Assembly (NCBI GenBank): GCA_934754425.1
Contig: CAKVIN010000002.1
Location: 62,001 to 126,000 of the forward strand
Direction of reading: 5' to 3'
Origin: an uncultured Candidatus Melainabacteria bacterium
GTDB taxonomy: Bacteria > Cyanobacteriota > Vampirovibrionia > Gastranaerophilales > Gastranaerophilaceae
DNA: 64,000 nucleotides
The translations under genes were made by a program, and so were the position numbers. Positions 8,534 to 16,405 of the stretch are shown here, piece by piece (position 1 is the first letter of the stretch; each line of letters opens with the position of its first letter). Below the pieces are notes generated by a model, which searched no databases, was not told the DNA's origin, and was given only the letters and a program-made list of their open reading frames with translations.

Positions 8534-9880
8534 CTATTCTTCTTGCGTTAAACAGTCTACACCACCCATACGTCTAAGATAATCCGTAGATGATACGAAA
8601 TAAACTTTATCAATTCCGGCTTTCTTAAAATATCCTGCTACTATTTCTTGCAAATCAGCATATTCAGATTTATTTGTAATAAAGAACTTGTCTCCTGTTT
8701 TTAATGAAGTTCCACCTACTCCATTCATGAAATTGGTCTTATCTTTGTTATTAATTGTAAAACATGGTATTTTAACTAGCTTATAACCAGAGGATTTGAG
8801 CTTGTCTTCAGCTTCTTCTCGTATAGCAGCTGTATTATCTCTTAATTGCTCTAGACTGGTAATTCTACGATTCTTTTCTTCTTCACTCATACCTGATATT
8901 GAATTCTCTTTTAAAATCTTTATTGCCTCATCAAAATCCGGAATGGCAATCTCGCCATTATCTAGGGGGTGATAAAGCATATCAATATGAAAGTCGTACT
9001 GTGGAATAAAAGTAACATCATTTGGTGATAACCCCAAATCTTCTGCAATTTGTTCTTTTGCTTTTTCAACATTCTCTGGAGTGTTTTCTAATTCCATAAC
9101 ATCTAAAGTATAGGCAATTGAAGATTCTCCTATAATAGCAGATGGTTTTCCATCCTTAGATAAAGTATTTAAGACGTTACCACCTTCTAAGTATGAGGTT
9201 CCATAATATTTTATCGAATTATCAATTTCAAGGTTAAAGGCATCACCACATGAAAAGACCCTTGCACCGCCACCAACACTTTTATTATTTCTCTCAGAAG
9301 TAAAACTTCCGTCGTTTAATACAATCTCCCCTCCATACATTGATACATACTTCTTACCATCTGCCCGTCTGATACTTGAGTCCTCAACCCAAATATCATC
9401 TCCAGATTCAATTTCATTGATTTTAAACCCTTGTTCATTAGCAATTGCAACTAATTCCGATTTAAAGTGAATGTTTTTAGCTATGTTAATTTGGCTAATA
9501 TTTCTATTTAAACCTTCATTCCAATTAGTTACTCCAGTGTTGTCATCACTATTTAGGATATCTGCAATGTTTATATCACCACTATTGAGCTTAGTTTCAA
9601 ATTCTTTCAACTCTTCATCCTCAATAGTATTATTACCTTTAAACTTATCTACAAGCTTATCAATATATAGAAATATTTTATTAACAGCATTTAACTCTTT
9701 TGCTTGTACAATACCATCACCGTCATCAATAGTGTTAAAGATAGAGTTGATAGTCTTATTATTTGTTTTGACATCGTCCCAGTTATCACCTAAATTAACA
9801 TTGAGTTCTTCAATGTTATTGTTATTCATATATTTAAATAGTTTTATGGAATTTGGAGGTGGTCCATCTATTGCACCCAT
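8534..9880 (-). CDS. Pentein (guanidino-modifying fold) protein with EF-hand-like N-terminus
   Basis: 448 residues. The C-terminal two-thirds matches the pentein fold of agmatine deiminase and bacterial peptidyl-arginine deiminase: DIWVED (162-167), EGGN (232-235), H298-x-D300 (HID) and a terminal GGVDC with C443. Together these give the Asp, His-x-Asp and Cys set used to attack a guanidino group. Upstream, DDGDG (52-56) and a second Asp-rich loop near 112-122 look like degenerate EF-hand calcium sites. No signal peptide. Family enzymes turn arginine-type side chains or agmatine into citrulline-type products; the substrate here is unknown. A clear AAGGAG site supports the start. A catalytically dead homologue is the main alternative. 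Confidence 0.7.
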   Translation of the reverse strand: MGAIDGPPPNSIKLFKYMNNNNIEELNVNLGDNWDDVKTNNKTINSIFNTIDDGDGIVQAKELNAVNKIFLYIDKLVDKFKGNNTIEDEELKEFETKLNSGDINIADILNSDDNTGVTNWNEGLNRNISQINIAKNIHFKSELVAIANEQGFKINEIESGDDIWVEDSSIRRADGKKYVSMYGGEIVLNDGSFTSERNNKSVGGGARVFSCGDAFNLEIDNSIKYYGTSYLEGGNVLNTLSKDGKPSAIIGESSIAYTLDVMELENTPENVEKAKEQIAEDLGLSPNDVTFIPQYDFHIDMLYHPLDNGEIAIPDFDEAIKILKENSISGMSEEEKNRRITSLEQLRDNTAAIREEAEDKLKSSGYKLVKIPCFTINNKDKTNFMNGVGGTSLKTGDKFFITNKSEYADLQEIVAGYFKKAGIDKVYFVSSTDYLRRMGGVDCLTQEE

Positions 9881-10223
9881 AGTAACTCCTTATTGTTCTA
9901 CTATCTATAACGGCATTTTTTATATAATCTTTAATCAAAATAGACATTTACTAGCGGAAGTATCAGGAAAGCAGTCCCTAATACTCAATTTTCATCTATC
10001 TTTGAGGCAATTGTAACAATTTTTTTAATGCTTAATATTCGGTTATATATCTTAATATTTCGACCTCAGAAAATCGTCAAACTATAAGTATAGCTTCTCG
10101 ATATTCAAATAAGGCGATAAGGATACTATAAAAATTATGTTTATATTCTAACTTAGAATTCAAAACACCTTTAAAAAATGTGTCTAAATCCAATTTGTGT
10201 AAACATGTGCATAAGTACCAAAT
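9881..10223. other. Intergenic region (343 bases) between pentein gene and murF
   Basis: No frame, tRNA or hairpin terminator was found. It holds the leader of the pentein gene (ribosome binding site at 9883-9888) and a 16-base sequence CAATTGTAACAATTTT (10008-10023) that recurs exactly at 32212-32227, also upstream of a minus-strand gene. The rest is plain AT-rich sequence. Confidence 0.6.
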
Positions 10224-11549
10224 TTATTTATTTAATTCTTCAATGATTCTTTCAAACTTCATACTTCGAGAAGCTTTTAAGAAAATTTTTCGTTGGCTTA
10301 CGACATTATTTTTAACAAATTCAACAGCTTCTTCTATTGTTTCAAAATGTTTTGAATAACATTTCTTCACTTCATTTGTAATATATTGTGAAAGTTTGCC
10401 GATTGATAAAACCATAATATCATCAGTCAAATTTTTGTGAGAATTTATATATACGCCAAGTTCTTTGTGATAACGGATTTCTTCATCACCTAATTCTCCC
10501 ATATCACCAAGAATTATTATCGGATTTTTATATAATTCAAAAATTGTATCAATAAAAGCACGCATAGATTCAGGATTAGCATTATAACTATCATTGATAA
10601 TTTCATATCCGCCGGCACAAACAGTTTCCCATCGTTTTTCTATCGGAGCATATTTCTTCAAGCCGTTTTGAATTTCATTAACACTCATACCTAGCTTCAG
10701 TCCGGTATTGATTGCACTTAAAGCATTTTCAATATTATAATTTCCACCAACATTAAGCTCATAAACATTTCCCTGATATTCAAATTTAGAATATTGTTCA
10801 TTCTTTTCTAAAATCTGAACATCACTTAAAGAATAATAAATTTTTTCTCCATCAAATTCTACTGTCTGTTTTATTAACTCATCATCATGAGCAATAAAAA
10901 CATTACCTCTCTGATATTTAACAATTTCGCATTTTGCTTTTGCAATATTTTCTCTTGAGCCAAGCCTTCCTATATGTGCAGTTCCAACATTAGAAATAAT
11001 TGTAATATCAGGTTCAGAATATTTTGATAAAAGTTCTATTTCGCCTAAACCTCGCATTCCCATTTCCAATACCAAAACTTCTGTATCATTTGGAGTTTCA
11101 AAAATTGTTTGACAGAACCCAATCTCATTATTGTGATTTAGCGGAGTTTTAAAAGTTTTAAACTTTTCGGACAAAACTGATGCTACCAACTCTTTTGTTG
11201 TTGTTTTACCGGAACTCCCCGTGATTGCTACAACTTTATAGTTTTGTTTTTTTCTTTGATAATTTGCTAACTCAAGATAAGCTTTCAATGTATTTTCTAC
11301 TTGTAAAAATGTATAATTTCCATTGATATCTTTTATTGATTCCGGTTTTGTACAAAAAGCACCAATGCCACCTTTTTCTATCGCTTGATTTATAAAATCT
11401 TCTCCATTAAAAGAAGCACCTTTTAATGGCAAGTAAAAATCACCTTTTTGTATCGTTCTTGTATTTGTAGAAATACGAACATTAGAATTGCTTTCAAATT
11501 CTTGTAAAACTTTTGCATTTGTTATTGTAATTAAATCTTTTATTTTCAT
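10224..11549 (-). CDS. murF: UDP-N-acetylmuramoyl-tripeptide--D-alanyl-D-alanine ligase
   Basis: 441 residues, typical of MurF, the last cytosolic ligase of peptidoglycan precursor synthesis, which adds D-Ala-D-Ala. N-terminal UDP-binding domain (about 1-100), Mur-ligase P-loop GSSGKTTT (111-118), EMGMRGLGEI, the NDSYNANPESM ligase motif, and a C-terminal domain starting LGDMGELG. The gene stands alone on the minus strand and is divergent from mnmE, with only 42 bases between start codons. Its own promoter is near-consensus and predicts a leaderless mRNA. Confidence 0.95.
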   Translation of the reverse strand: MKIKDLITITNAKVLQEFESNSNVRISTNTRTIQKGDFYLPLKGASFNGEDFINQAIEKGGIGAFCTKPESIKDINGNYTFLQVENTLKAYLELANYQRKKQNYKVVAITGSSGKTTTKELVASVLSEKFKTFKTPLNHNNEIGFCQTIFETPNDTEVLVLEMGMRGLGEIELLSKYSEPDITIISNVGTAHIGRLGSRENIAKAKCEIVKYQRGNVFIAHDDELIKQTVEFDGEKIYYSLSDVQILEKNEQYSKFEYQGNVYELNVGGNYNIENALSAINTGLKLGMSVNEIQNGLKKYAPIEKRWETVCAGGYEIINDSYNANPESMRAFIDTIFELYKNPIIILGDMGELGDEEIRYHKELGVYINSHKNLTDDIMVLSIGKLSQYITNEVKKCYSKHFETIEEAVEFVKNNVVSQRKIFLKASRSMKFERIIEELNK

Positions 11550-11555
11550 AAAATT

Positions 11556-11591
11556 ATTATATGCTTAATATTTTTGCGTTACAATATGTTT
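11556..11591. promoter_or_regulatory. Overlapping divergent leaderless promoters, murF and mnmE
   Basis: For murF (minus): TTGTAA (11584-11579), 17 bases, TATAAT (11561-11556), six bases, ATG. For mnmE (plus): TACAAT (11580-11585), six bases, ATG at 11592, with a weak TTATAT (11557-11562) as -35. The -10 box of each lies on the -35 box of the other, so polymerase cannot sit on both at once. Confidence 0.7.
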
Positions 11592-12926
11592 ATGAATATT
11601 TTAGAAGAATTTGATACAATAGTCGCTCCGGCAACTCCTATGGGTACAGGTGGAGTTGGAATAATTAGAATTTCCGGCGAAAAAGCTTTTGATATTATAG
11701 CTAAAATTTTTACAGCTCCAAATTTTGAACCACACAAATTCAAATACGGCTGGATTGTTGATAATGGAACAAAAATAGATGAAGTTATAGTGCTTCCTTT
11801 TTTTGCACCAAATAGTTATACTGGAGAAAATGTTGTAGAAATTCAATGCCACGGCGGTATTCAAGTGGTGAAAAATATCCTGAACCTTGTTCTTAAAAAC
11901 GGAGCAAGACTTGCAGAAAAAGGCGAATTTACAAAACGTGCATTTTTAAACAAACGAATGGACTTATCTCAAGCTGAATCTGTGGCTGACATTATTCACT
12001 CAAAAACTTCTAATTTTGCAAAAATTTCTATGAAAAATCTTTCTGGAGTTTTAAAAGAAAAAATTAACAATATTAGAAATAACATTTTTGAAGTTCTATC
12101 AAGAATAACTGCCGGAATTGATTTTCCTGAAGATGTAAAAGAGCCTGAATATTCATATCTTATAGAAAAATTTACAGAAATTATTTCTCAAATAGACAAT
12201 GTTCTATCCGGTGCAAATACATCTAATGTTTTTCGACAAGGTGCATCTGTTACAATCGTAGGAAAACCTAATGTTGGAAAATCTTCTTTATTTAACGCTT
12301 TGCTTAACCTTGACAGAGCAATTGTAACGGATATTGCCGGCACAACCAGAGATGTACTTAGAGAAACTTTGGATTTAGGAATACCGGTGACATTAATTGA
12401 CACAGCAGGTATTAGAGAAGACGAAGATATATCTAAAGTTGAGAAAATAGGCATAGAATATTCTAAGCAATCGTTGGATGAAGCGGATTTGGTTCTTTTT
12501 ATTTATGATGCAGCAAAAGGTTTGGACGAAGAAGATAAAGAAGTTTTAGAATTACTAAAAGATAAAAAACATATCGTCATTGCGAACAAATCGGACTTGA
12601 TATCAGATAAAAAACCTGATGTACTTTATATTTCTTCTCTAACAGGAGAAGGTATCGCAGAATTAAAAAATACATTAAAGTCAAAAGTTTGTGATATTGA
12701 ACCTGAAAATTTAGACTTTGTAACAAACACACGTCAACAAGAATGCTTAAAAAAGGCTAAAACATCTTTAGAACAAGCCCTTTTAGCTGCACAATTAAAC
12801 GAACTCCAAGACCTTATTTCAATTGATGTAAAATCATCAATACTTGCGTTGGATGAATTAACTGGTGAATTAATCACAGACAATATTTTAGATAATATTT
12901 TTGAGCATTTTTGTATCGGAAAATGA
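11592..12926 (+). CDS. mnmE: tRNA uridine-34 modification GTPase MnmE
   Basis: 444 residues. N-terminal tetrahydrofolate-binding domain (GGVGIIRISG near 20; GGIQVVKNIL near 88), a helical domain, and an inserted G domain: GKPNVGKS (224-231), DIAGTTRD (247-254), DTAG (270-273), NKSD. The invariant C-terminal CIGK ends the protein. With MnmG it makes the carboxymethylaminomethyl group on wobble uridine. The ATG at 11592 is chosen because a -10 hexamer sits exactly six bases upstream; ATG 11586 and TTG 11574 would lie inside that promoter. No Shine-Dalgarno sequence. Confidence 0.95.
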   Translation: MNILEEFDTIVAPATPMGTGGVGIIRISGEKAFDIIAKIFTAPNFEPHKFKYGWIVDNGTKIDEVIVLPFFAPNSYTGENVVEIQCHGGIQVVKNILNLVLKNGARLAEKGEFTKRAFLNKRMDLSQAESVADIIHSKTSNFAKISMKNLSGVLKEKINNIRNNIFEVLSRITAGIDFPEDVKEPEYSYLIEKFTEIISQIDNVLSGANTSNVFRQGASVTIVGKPNVGKSSLFNALLNLDRAIVTDIAGTTRDVLRETLDLGIPVTLIDTAGIREDEDISKVEKIGIEYSKQSLDEADLVLFIYDAAKGLDEEDKEVLELLKDKKHIVIANKSDLISDKKPDVLYISSLTGEGIAELKNTLKSKVCDIEPENLDFVTNTRQQECLKKAKTSLEQALLAAQLNELQDLISIDVKSSILALDELTGELITDNILDNIFEHFCIGK

Positions 12927-12945
12927 TTTTTTAAACAAAAGAATA

Positions 12946-13617
12946 TTACCAAAAAGCTTTTGGCATCATTCTTTTATAAATCCAAACATCAATTCCGTCA
13001 TATGTTAATCCAAAATTTTGAGTCAATTTCTCGTCAACTCCAATTGCTCTAATAGGTATATCAACTTTTTCTGAGGCAATTTTTAATTTGTTATAACCAT
13101 TAATAACATCTTCTTTTGTGGTATCATCACCGAAATGAGTGTTTGAAATCATGCCGGAAAAGTCATACTTTCTTTCGCTTCCACGTGCAAAATCAATATA
13201 CTCAATAATATTGTCAACCGTTGAAGTTTCAAATTTTGCGGTATTTACAACAAGATACGCTTTTAAATTTGTTTCTTTATCAATGTTATTCACAATATCC
13301 AGAATATCCAAACCGCCTGCACCATAACCAACATCAACAATTATGTCACCGTCATTTGATAAGAAATTTACTTGGGCCGGAGTAACATAACTCGCAGCTT
13401 CGCCGAGCCCAAAATTATCCGGTTGAGTTATTACATTGATTCCCATTTGCCTTAAATCATTAGCTATCGGACGTAATGTATAAGCAGGCTCCACCGTATC
13501 TAAATCAACAAGAGTAATAGGTTTTTGTTGTAAAGCATATTGTCTTGCCCTATTTAAAGCTGTTTCAGACTTTCCGCTGGCATACGCACCTGCGTATATT
13601 TCAATAACTCTTGTCAT
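12946..13617 (-). CDS. P-loop NTPase of unknown function, last gene of the aro operon
   Basis: 223 residues. Walker A AGAYASGKSE (9-18), then VDLDTVEPAYTLR, as in MinD/CobQ-like deviant-Walker ATPases, and a Walker-B-like IIVDVGYG. No transmembrane segment or DNA-binding motif. Ribosome binding site AGGAG, 18 bases after aroB. Its function cannot be read; it is probably a cytosolic dinucleotide- or protein-maturation ATPase. The aro context may reflect only shared transcription. Confidence 0.7.
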   Translation of the reverse strand: MTRVIEIYAGAYASGKSETALNRARQYALQQKPITLVDLDTVEPAYTLRPIANDLRQMGINVITQPDNFGLGEAASYVTPAQVNFLSNDGDIIVDVGYGAGGLDILDIVNNIDKETNLKAYLVVNTAKFETSTVDNIIEYIDFARGSERKYDFSGMISNTHFGDDTTKEDVINGYNKLKIASEKVDIPIRAIGVDEKLTQNFGLTYDGIDVWIYKRMMPKAFW

Positions 13618-13635
13618 AAGTTTTTCTCCTAAAAG

Positions 13636-14721
13636 TTACAATACATCAAACATAAATAATGCTTCTTGTGATGTAAGTTTTATTTCTTTAACTTTCTTTT
13701 TATCACTTGGAATTATAAAAGTAATTTTCCCATTTTCAGCTTTTTTATCTTTTTGCATGATTTCAAGAATTTTTTCTGACGGATATCGTTTCTTGAGTTC
13801 ACAGAAACCATATTTTTCTAATAATTCCATAGAAAGCCTATAGTAAGAATAAGTTATATATTCTTTCTTATAAGCCCATTTAATTATAAAAAACATTCCA
13901 TACGCAACTGCTTCACCATGTGTGAATTTTTTGTATTTCGTAATTGTTTCAAGAGCATGTGCATAAGTATGACCGAAATTAAGAATTTTTCTAAGTCCAG
14001 CCTCTTTTTCGTCCTGATTAACTACCGCAATTTTAAGTTTTAGGCAATATTCAATCATTCTTATTATTGTAAGCGGTTCTTTTTGTAATATTTTTTCGCA
14101 GCCCAATGTCAAGAATTCAAATAAATATAGAGGAGTTGAACAATTACAATTTTCTTCTATAAATGCGTATTTTAAAACTTCACCTAATCCGGATAAATAT
14201 TGTCTTTTATCAAGTGTTTTAAGGAAATTAATATTAATAAAAACAACTTTTGGTTGGTAAAATGTTCCAATGATATTCTTTGCTTCCGCTAAATCAATCG
14301 CAGTTTTTCCGCCGACAGAAGAATCTACTGCTGATAATAAAGTTGTTGGCACTTGAATAAATTCAATCCCACGCATATATGTTGAAGCCGCAAAGCCTGT
14401 TAAATCACCAACAACACCGCCACCGATTGCAACCATAACATCTTTTCTCGTTAAACCTAATTCGATTGCTTTTTCGATTATTTTTAAATAATTTTTATAG
14501 TTTTTTTCTTTTTCACCGTCTTTCAGAACAAAAATTTCTTCATCTGAAAAATCAAAAGTAGAGTAATATAAATCGTAAACTTTTTTTGAAATAACAATAA
14601 GTCTTTTTTGCCCTTCGGTTGCTTCATTGATTTCACGATTTAATTTATCAAAACTATTATCTGATATTTCTATCAGATAACTTTTATTTTTATTTATTTC
14701 AACTTTAAGAGTTTGTTTCAT
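13636..14721 (-). CDS. aroB: 3-dehydroquinate synthase
   Basis: 361 residues, full length. NAD-binding GGGVVGDLTGFAAS, the metal and substrate region with PTTLLSAVDSSVGGKTA, LGEVLKYAF, and the zinc histidines in LNFGHTYAHALE and HGEAVAYGM. It catalyses the second step of the shikimate pathway (DAHP to 3-dehydroquinate) in the cytosol. It overlaps aroK by 17 bases and belongs to an aroC-aroK-aroB-ATPase operon, which suggests translational coupling. DAHP synthase, aroQ/D, aroE and aroA are not in the window. Confidence 0.95.
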   Translation of the reverse strand: MKQTLKVEINKNKSYLIEISDNSFDKLNREINEATEGQKRLIVISKKVYDLYYSTFDFSDEEIFVLKDGEKEKNYKNYLKIIEKAIELGLTRKDVMVAIGGGVVGDLTGFAASTYMRGIEFIQVPTTLLSAVDSSVGGKTAIDLAEAKNIIGTFYQPKVVFININFLKTLDKRQYLSGLGEVLKYAFIEENCNCSTPLYLFEFLTLGCEKILQKEPLTIIRMIEYCLKLKIAVVNQDEKEAGLRKILNFGHTYAHALETITKYKKFTHGEAVAYGMFFIIKWAYKKEYITYSYYRLSMELLEKYGFCELKKRYPSEKILEIMQKDKKAENGKITFIIPSDKKKVKEIKLTSQEALFMFDVL

Positions 14722-15214
14722 TCAGAATAAACCTTACAATTTCGTCTTCATCCATCACTGACGTATCAACAGTATAATGTGCTCTTTGATAATTTTCTTC
14801 ACGTTTTTTGAGCATATTTTCAAGAACTTCTTTTGGGTTTTCTCGCTGTAAAAGAGGTCTTGAAGAATCTTCTGACAACCTATAATATAAAACATCAAGG
14901 TCAGATTTCAAATAGAACACTTTACCAAATTTTAGAAGTGTTGCTCTGTTATCAGGATTTTCAAATGAACCGCCACCTGTTGAAATAATTTTATTTTTTC
15001 CTGTACAAACAAGCTTGATTGTATCATATTCCAATTTGCGGAAATAATCTTCGGAATATTTTGCAAAAATTTCACTAATTTTCATTCCGTTAGTTTTTTC
15101 AATCACGCTATCTATATCAAAAAGAATATAATCATTTAATTTTTCAGCAAGAAGTTTTCCAATGGTAGTTTTACCGCTTGCCGGCATGCCCACAAGAATT
15201 ATGTTATCTTTCAT
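14705..15214 (-). CDS. aroK: Shikimate kinase
   Basis: 169 residues. Walker A GMPASGKTT (9-17), DIDSVIE (shikimate-binding Asp), the FRKLE arginine, the GGGSF loop and the SRPLL lid region. It phosphorylates shikimate at the 3-hydroxyl. It overlaps aroC by 11 bases at its start and aroB by 17 at its end, so it is translated within one polycistronic message. Confidence 0.94.
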   Translation of the reverse strand: MKDNIILVGMPASGKTTIGKLLAEKLNDYILFDIDSVIEKTNGMKISEIFAKYSEDYFRKLEYDTIKLVCTGKNKIISTGGGSFENPDNRATLLKFGKVFYLKSDLDVLYYRLSEDSSRPLLQRENPKEVLENMLKKREENYQRAHYTVDTSVMDEDEIVRFILNETNS

Positions 15215-16367
15215 AATGAGCCTTCATCTCTAAAAAATTATCGCCACCAATTTTGGAAAGAAGTTCATCTACCAATATTATAGCAACTCTAGCTTCTGCA
15301 ACAACAGCACACGCAGGTACTGCGCAAGTGTCTGAACGCTCAAAATGTGCACTCGCCGGTTGCATATCTTTTATATCAACGGTCGCAAGTGCTTTCCTCA
15401 TTGTAGGGATTGCTTTCATTGTACCTTTAATAACTAAAGCTTCACCATTTGTCATACCGCCTTCAAGCCCACCGGCATTATTTGTTTGACGATAAACAAC
15501 TTTATTTTTTACAAAGATTTCATCATGCATTTGTGAGCCACGTAATGACGCTGCTTCGACTCCGGCACCAACTTCTACTGCTTTAACCGCAGGAATACTC
15601 ATTACCGCTTGAGCCAAACGTCCATCCAGTGCTCTATCCCAATGTACATAAGAACCTAAACCAATTGGAAGATTTCCAAATATCACTTCAAATTTCCCAC
15701 CCAATGTATCACCGGCTTGTGCAGCTTCGTCTATTGCATTACGCATTCTATCAGCAGTTAAATCATCCGCACATCTTACGTCTGACTGCTCAGCTTTTTC
15801 TTTTATTAACGTATAAGTTTTGGGGTAAAAATCCAATTTTACATTCCCAATCTGAACGACATGAGAAAATCCCATTATGCCAAATTCTTTCAAAATTTGT
15901 TTTGCAACAGAACCTACTGCCACTTCAATAGCCGTTTTTCGAGCACTTGAACGCTCCAAAACATTTCTTAAGTCGTTAAAATTGTACTTGATAGAACCGG
16001 CATAATCAGCGTGCCCCGGACGAACAGTTGTAAAAGCTTTTTCTTCTATCTTTTTGAGAGTTTCTTGCGTTGGATAATCTTGATGTTCAGTATTCATGAC
16101 ATCTTGCCAATTCTCAAAATCTTTATTTTTAATTTCTAAACAAATTGGCGCACCTGTTGATTTACCAAATCTTACACCGGATTTTATTTCAACAGTATCT
16201 TTTTCTATTTTCATTCTGCCGCCTCTACCGTATCCAACTTGACGACGTGCTAAATCTTCATTAATAACAGAAGCTTTTATACGAAAACCGGCAGGAACGC
16301 CTTCTATTATAGCATTCAAACATTTACCGTGGCTTTCTCCTGATGTTAAAAATCTAAATCTTTCCAT
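15204..16367 (-). CDS. aroC: Chorismate synthase
   Basis: 387 residues from the ATG at 16367. Family signatures are present: GESHGKCL near the N-terminus, GRGGRMKIE, RPGHADY, RSSARKTA, and the C-terminal RSDTCAVPA. The enzyme uses reduced FMN to make chorismate from EPSP. The start is chosen because TATAAT lies exactly six bases upstream and no ribosome binding site is seen; the alternative at 16385 lies within the promoter. First gene of the aro operon, so the operon is read from a leaderless promoter located in the tail of recG. Confidence 0.95.
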   Translation of the reverse strand: MERFRFLTSGESHGKCLNAIIEGVPAGFRIKASVINEDLARRQVGYGRGGRMKIEKDTVEIKSGVRFGKSTGAPICLEIKNKDFENWQDVMNTEHQDYPTQETLKKIEEKAFTTVRPGHADYAGSIKYNFNDLRNVLERSSARKTAIEVAVGSVAKQILKEFGIMGFSHVVQIGNVKLDFYPKTYTLIKEKAEQSDVRCADDLTADRMRNAIDEAAQAGDTLGGKFEVIFGNLPIGLGSYVHWDRALDGRLAQAVMSIPAVKAVEVGAGVEAASLRGSQMHDEIFVKNKVVYRQTNNAGGLEGGMTNGEALVIKGTMKAIPTMRKALATVDIKDMQPASAHFERSDTCAVPACAVVAEARVAIILVDELLSKIGGDNFLEMKAHYER

Positions 16368-16379
16368 GCCTTCATTATA
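16368..16379 (-). promoter_or_regulatory. Leaderless -10 of the aro operon
   Basis: TATAAT (16379-16374) followed by GAAGGC and the ATG of aroC at 16367. No convincing -35 was seen. Confidence 0.55.
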
Positions 16380-16405
16380 CAACAAAAATGCAAGTAAAAT
16401 CCCAC

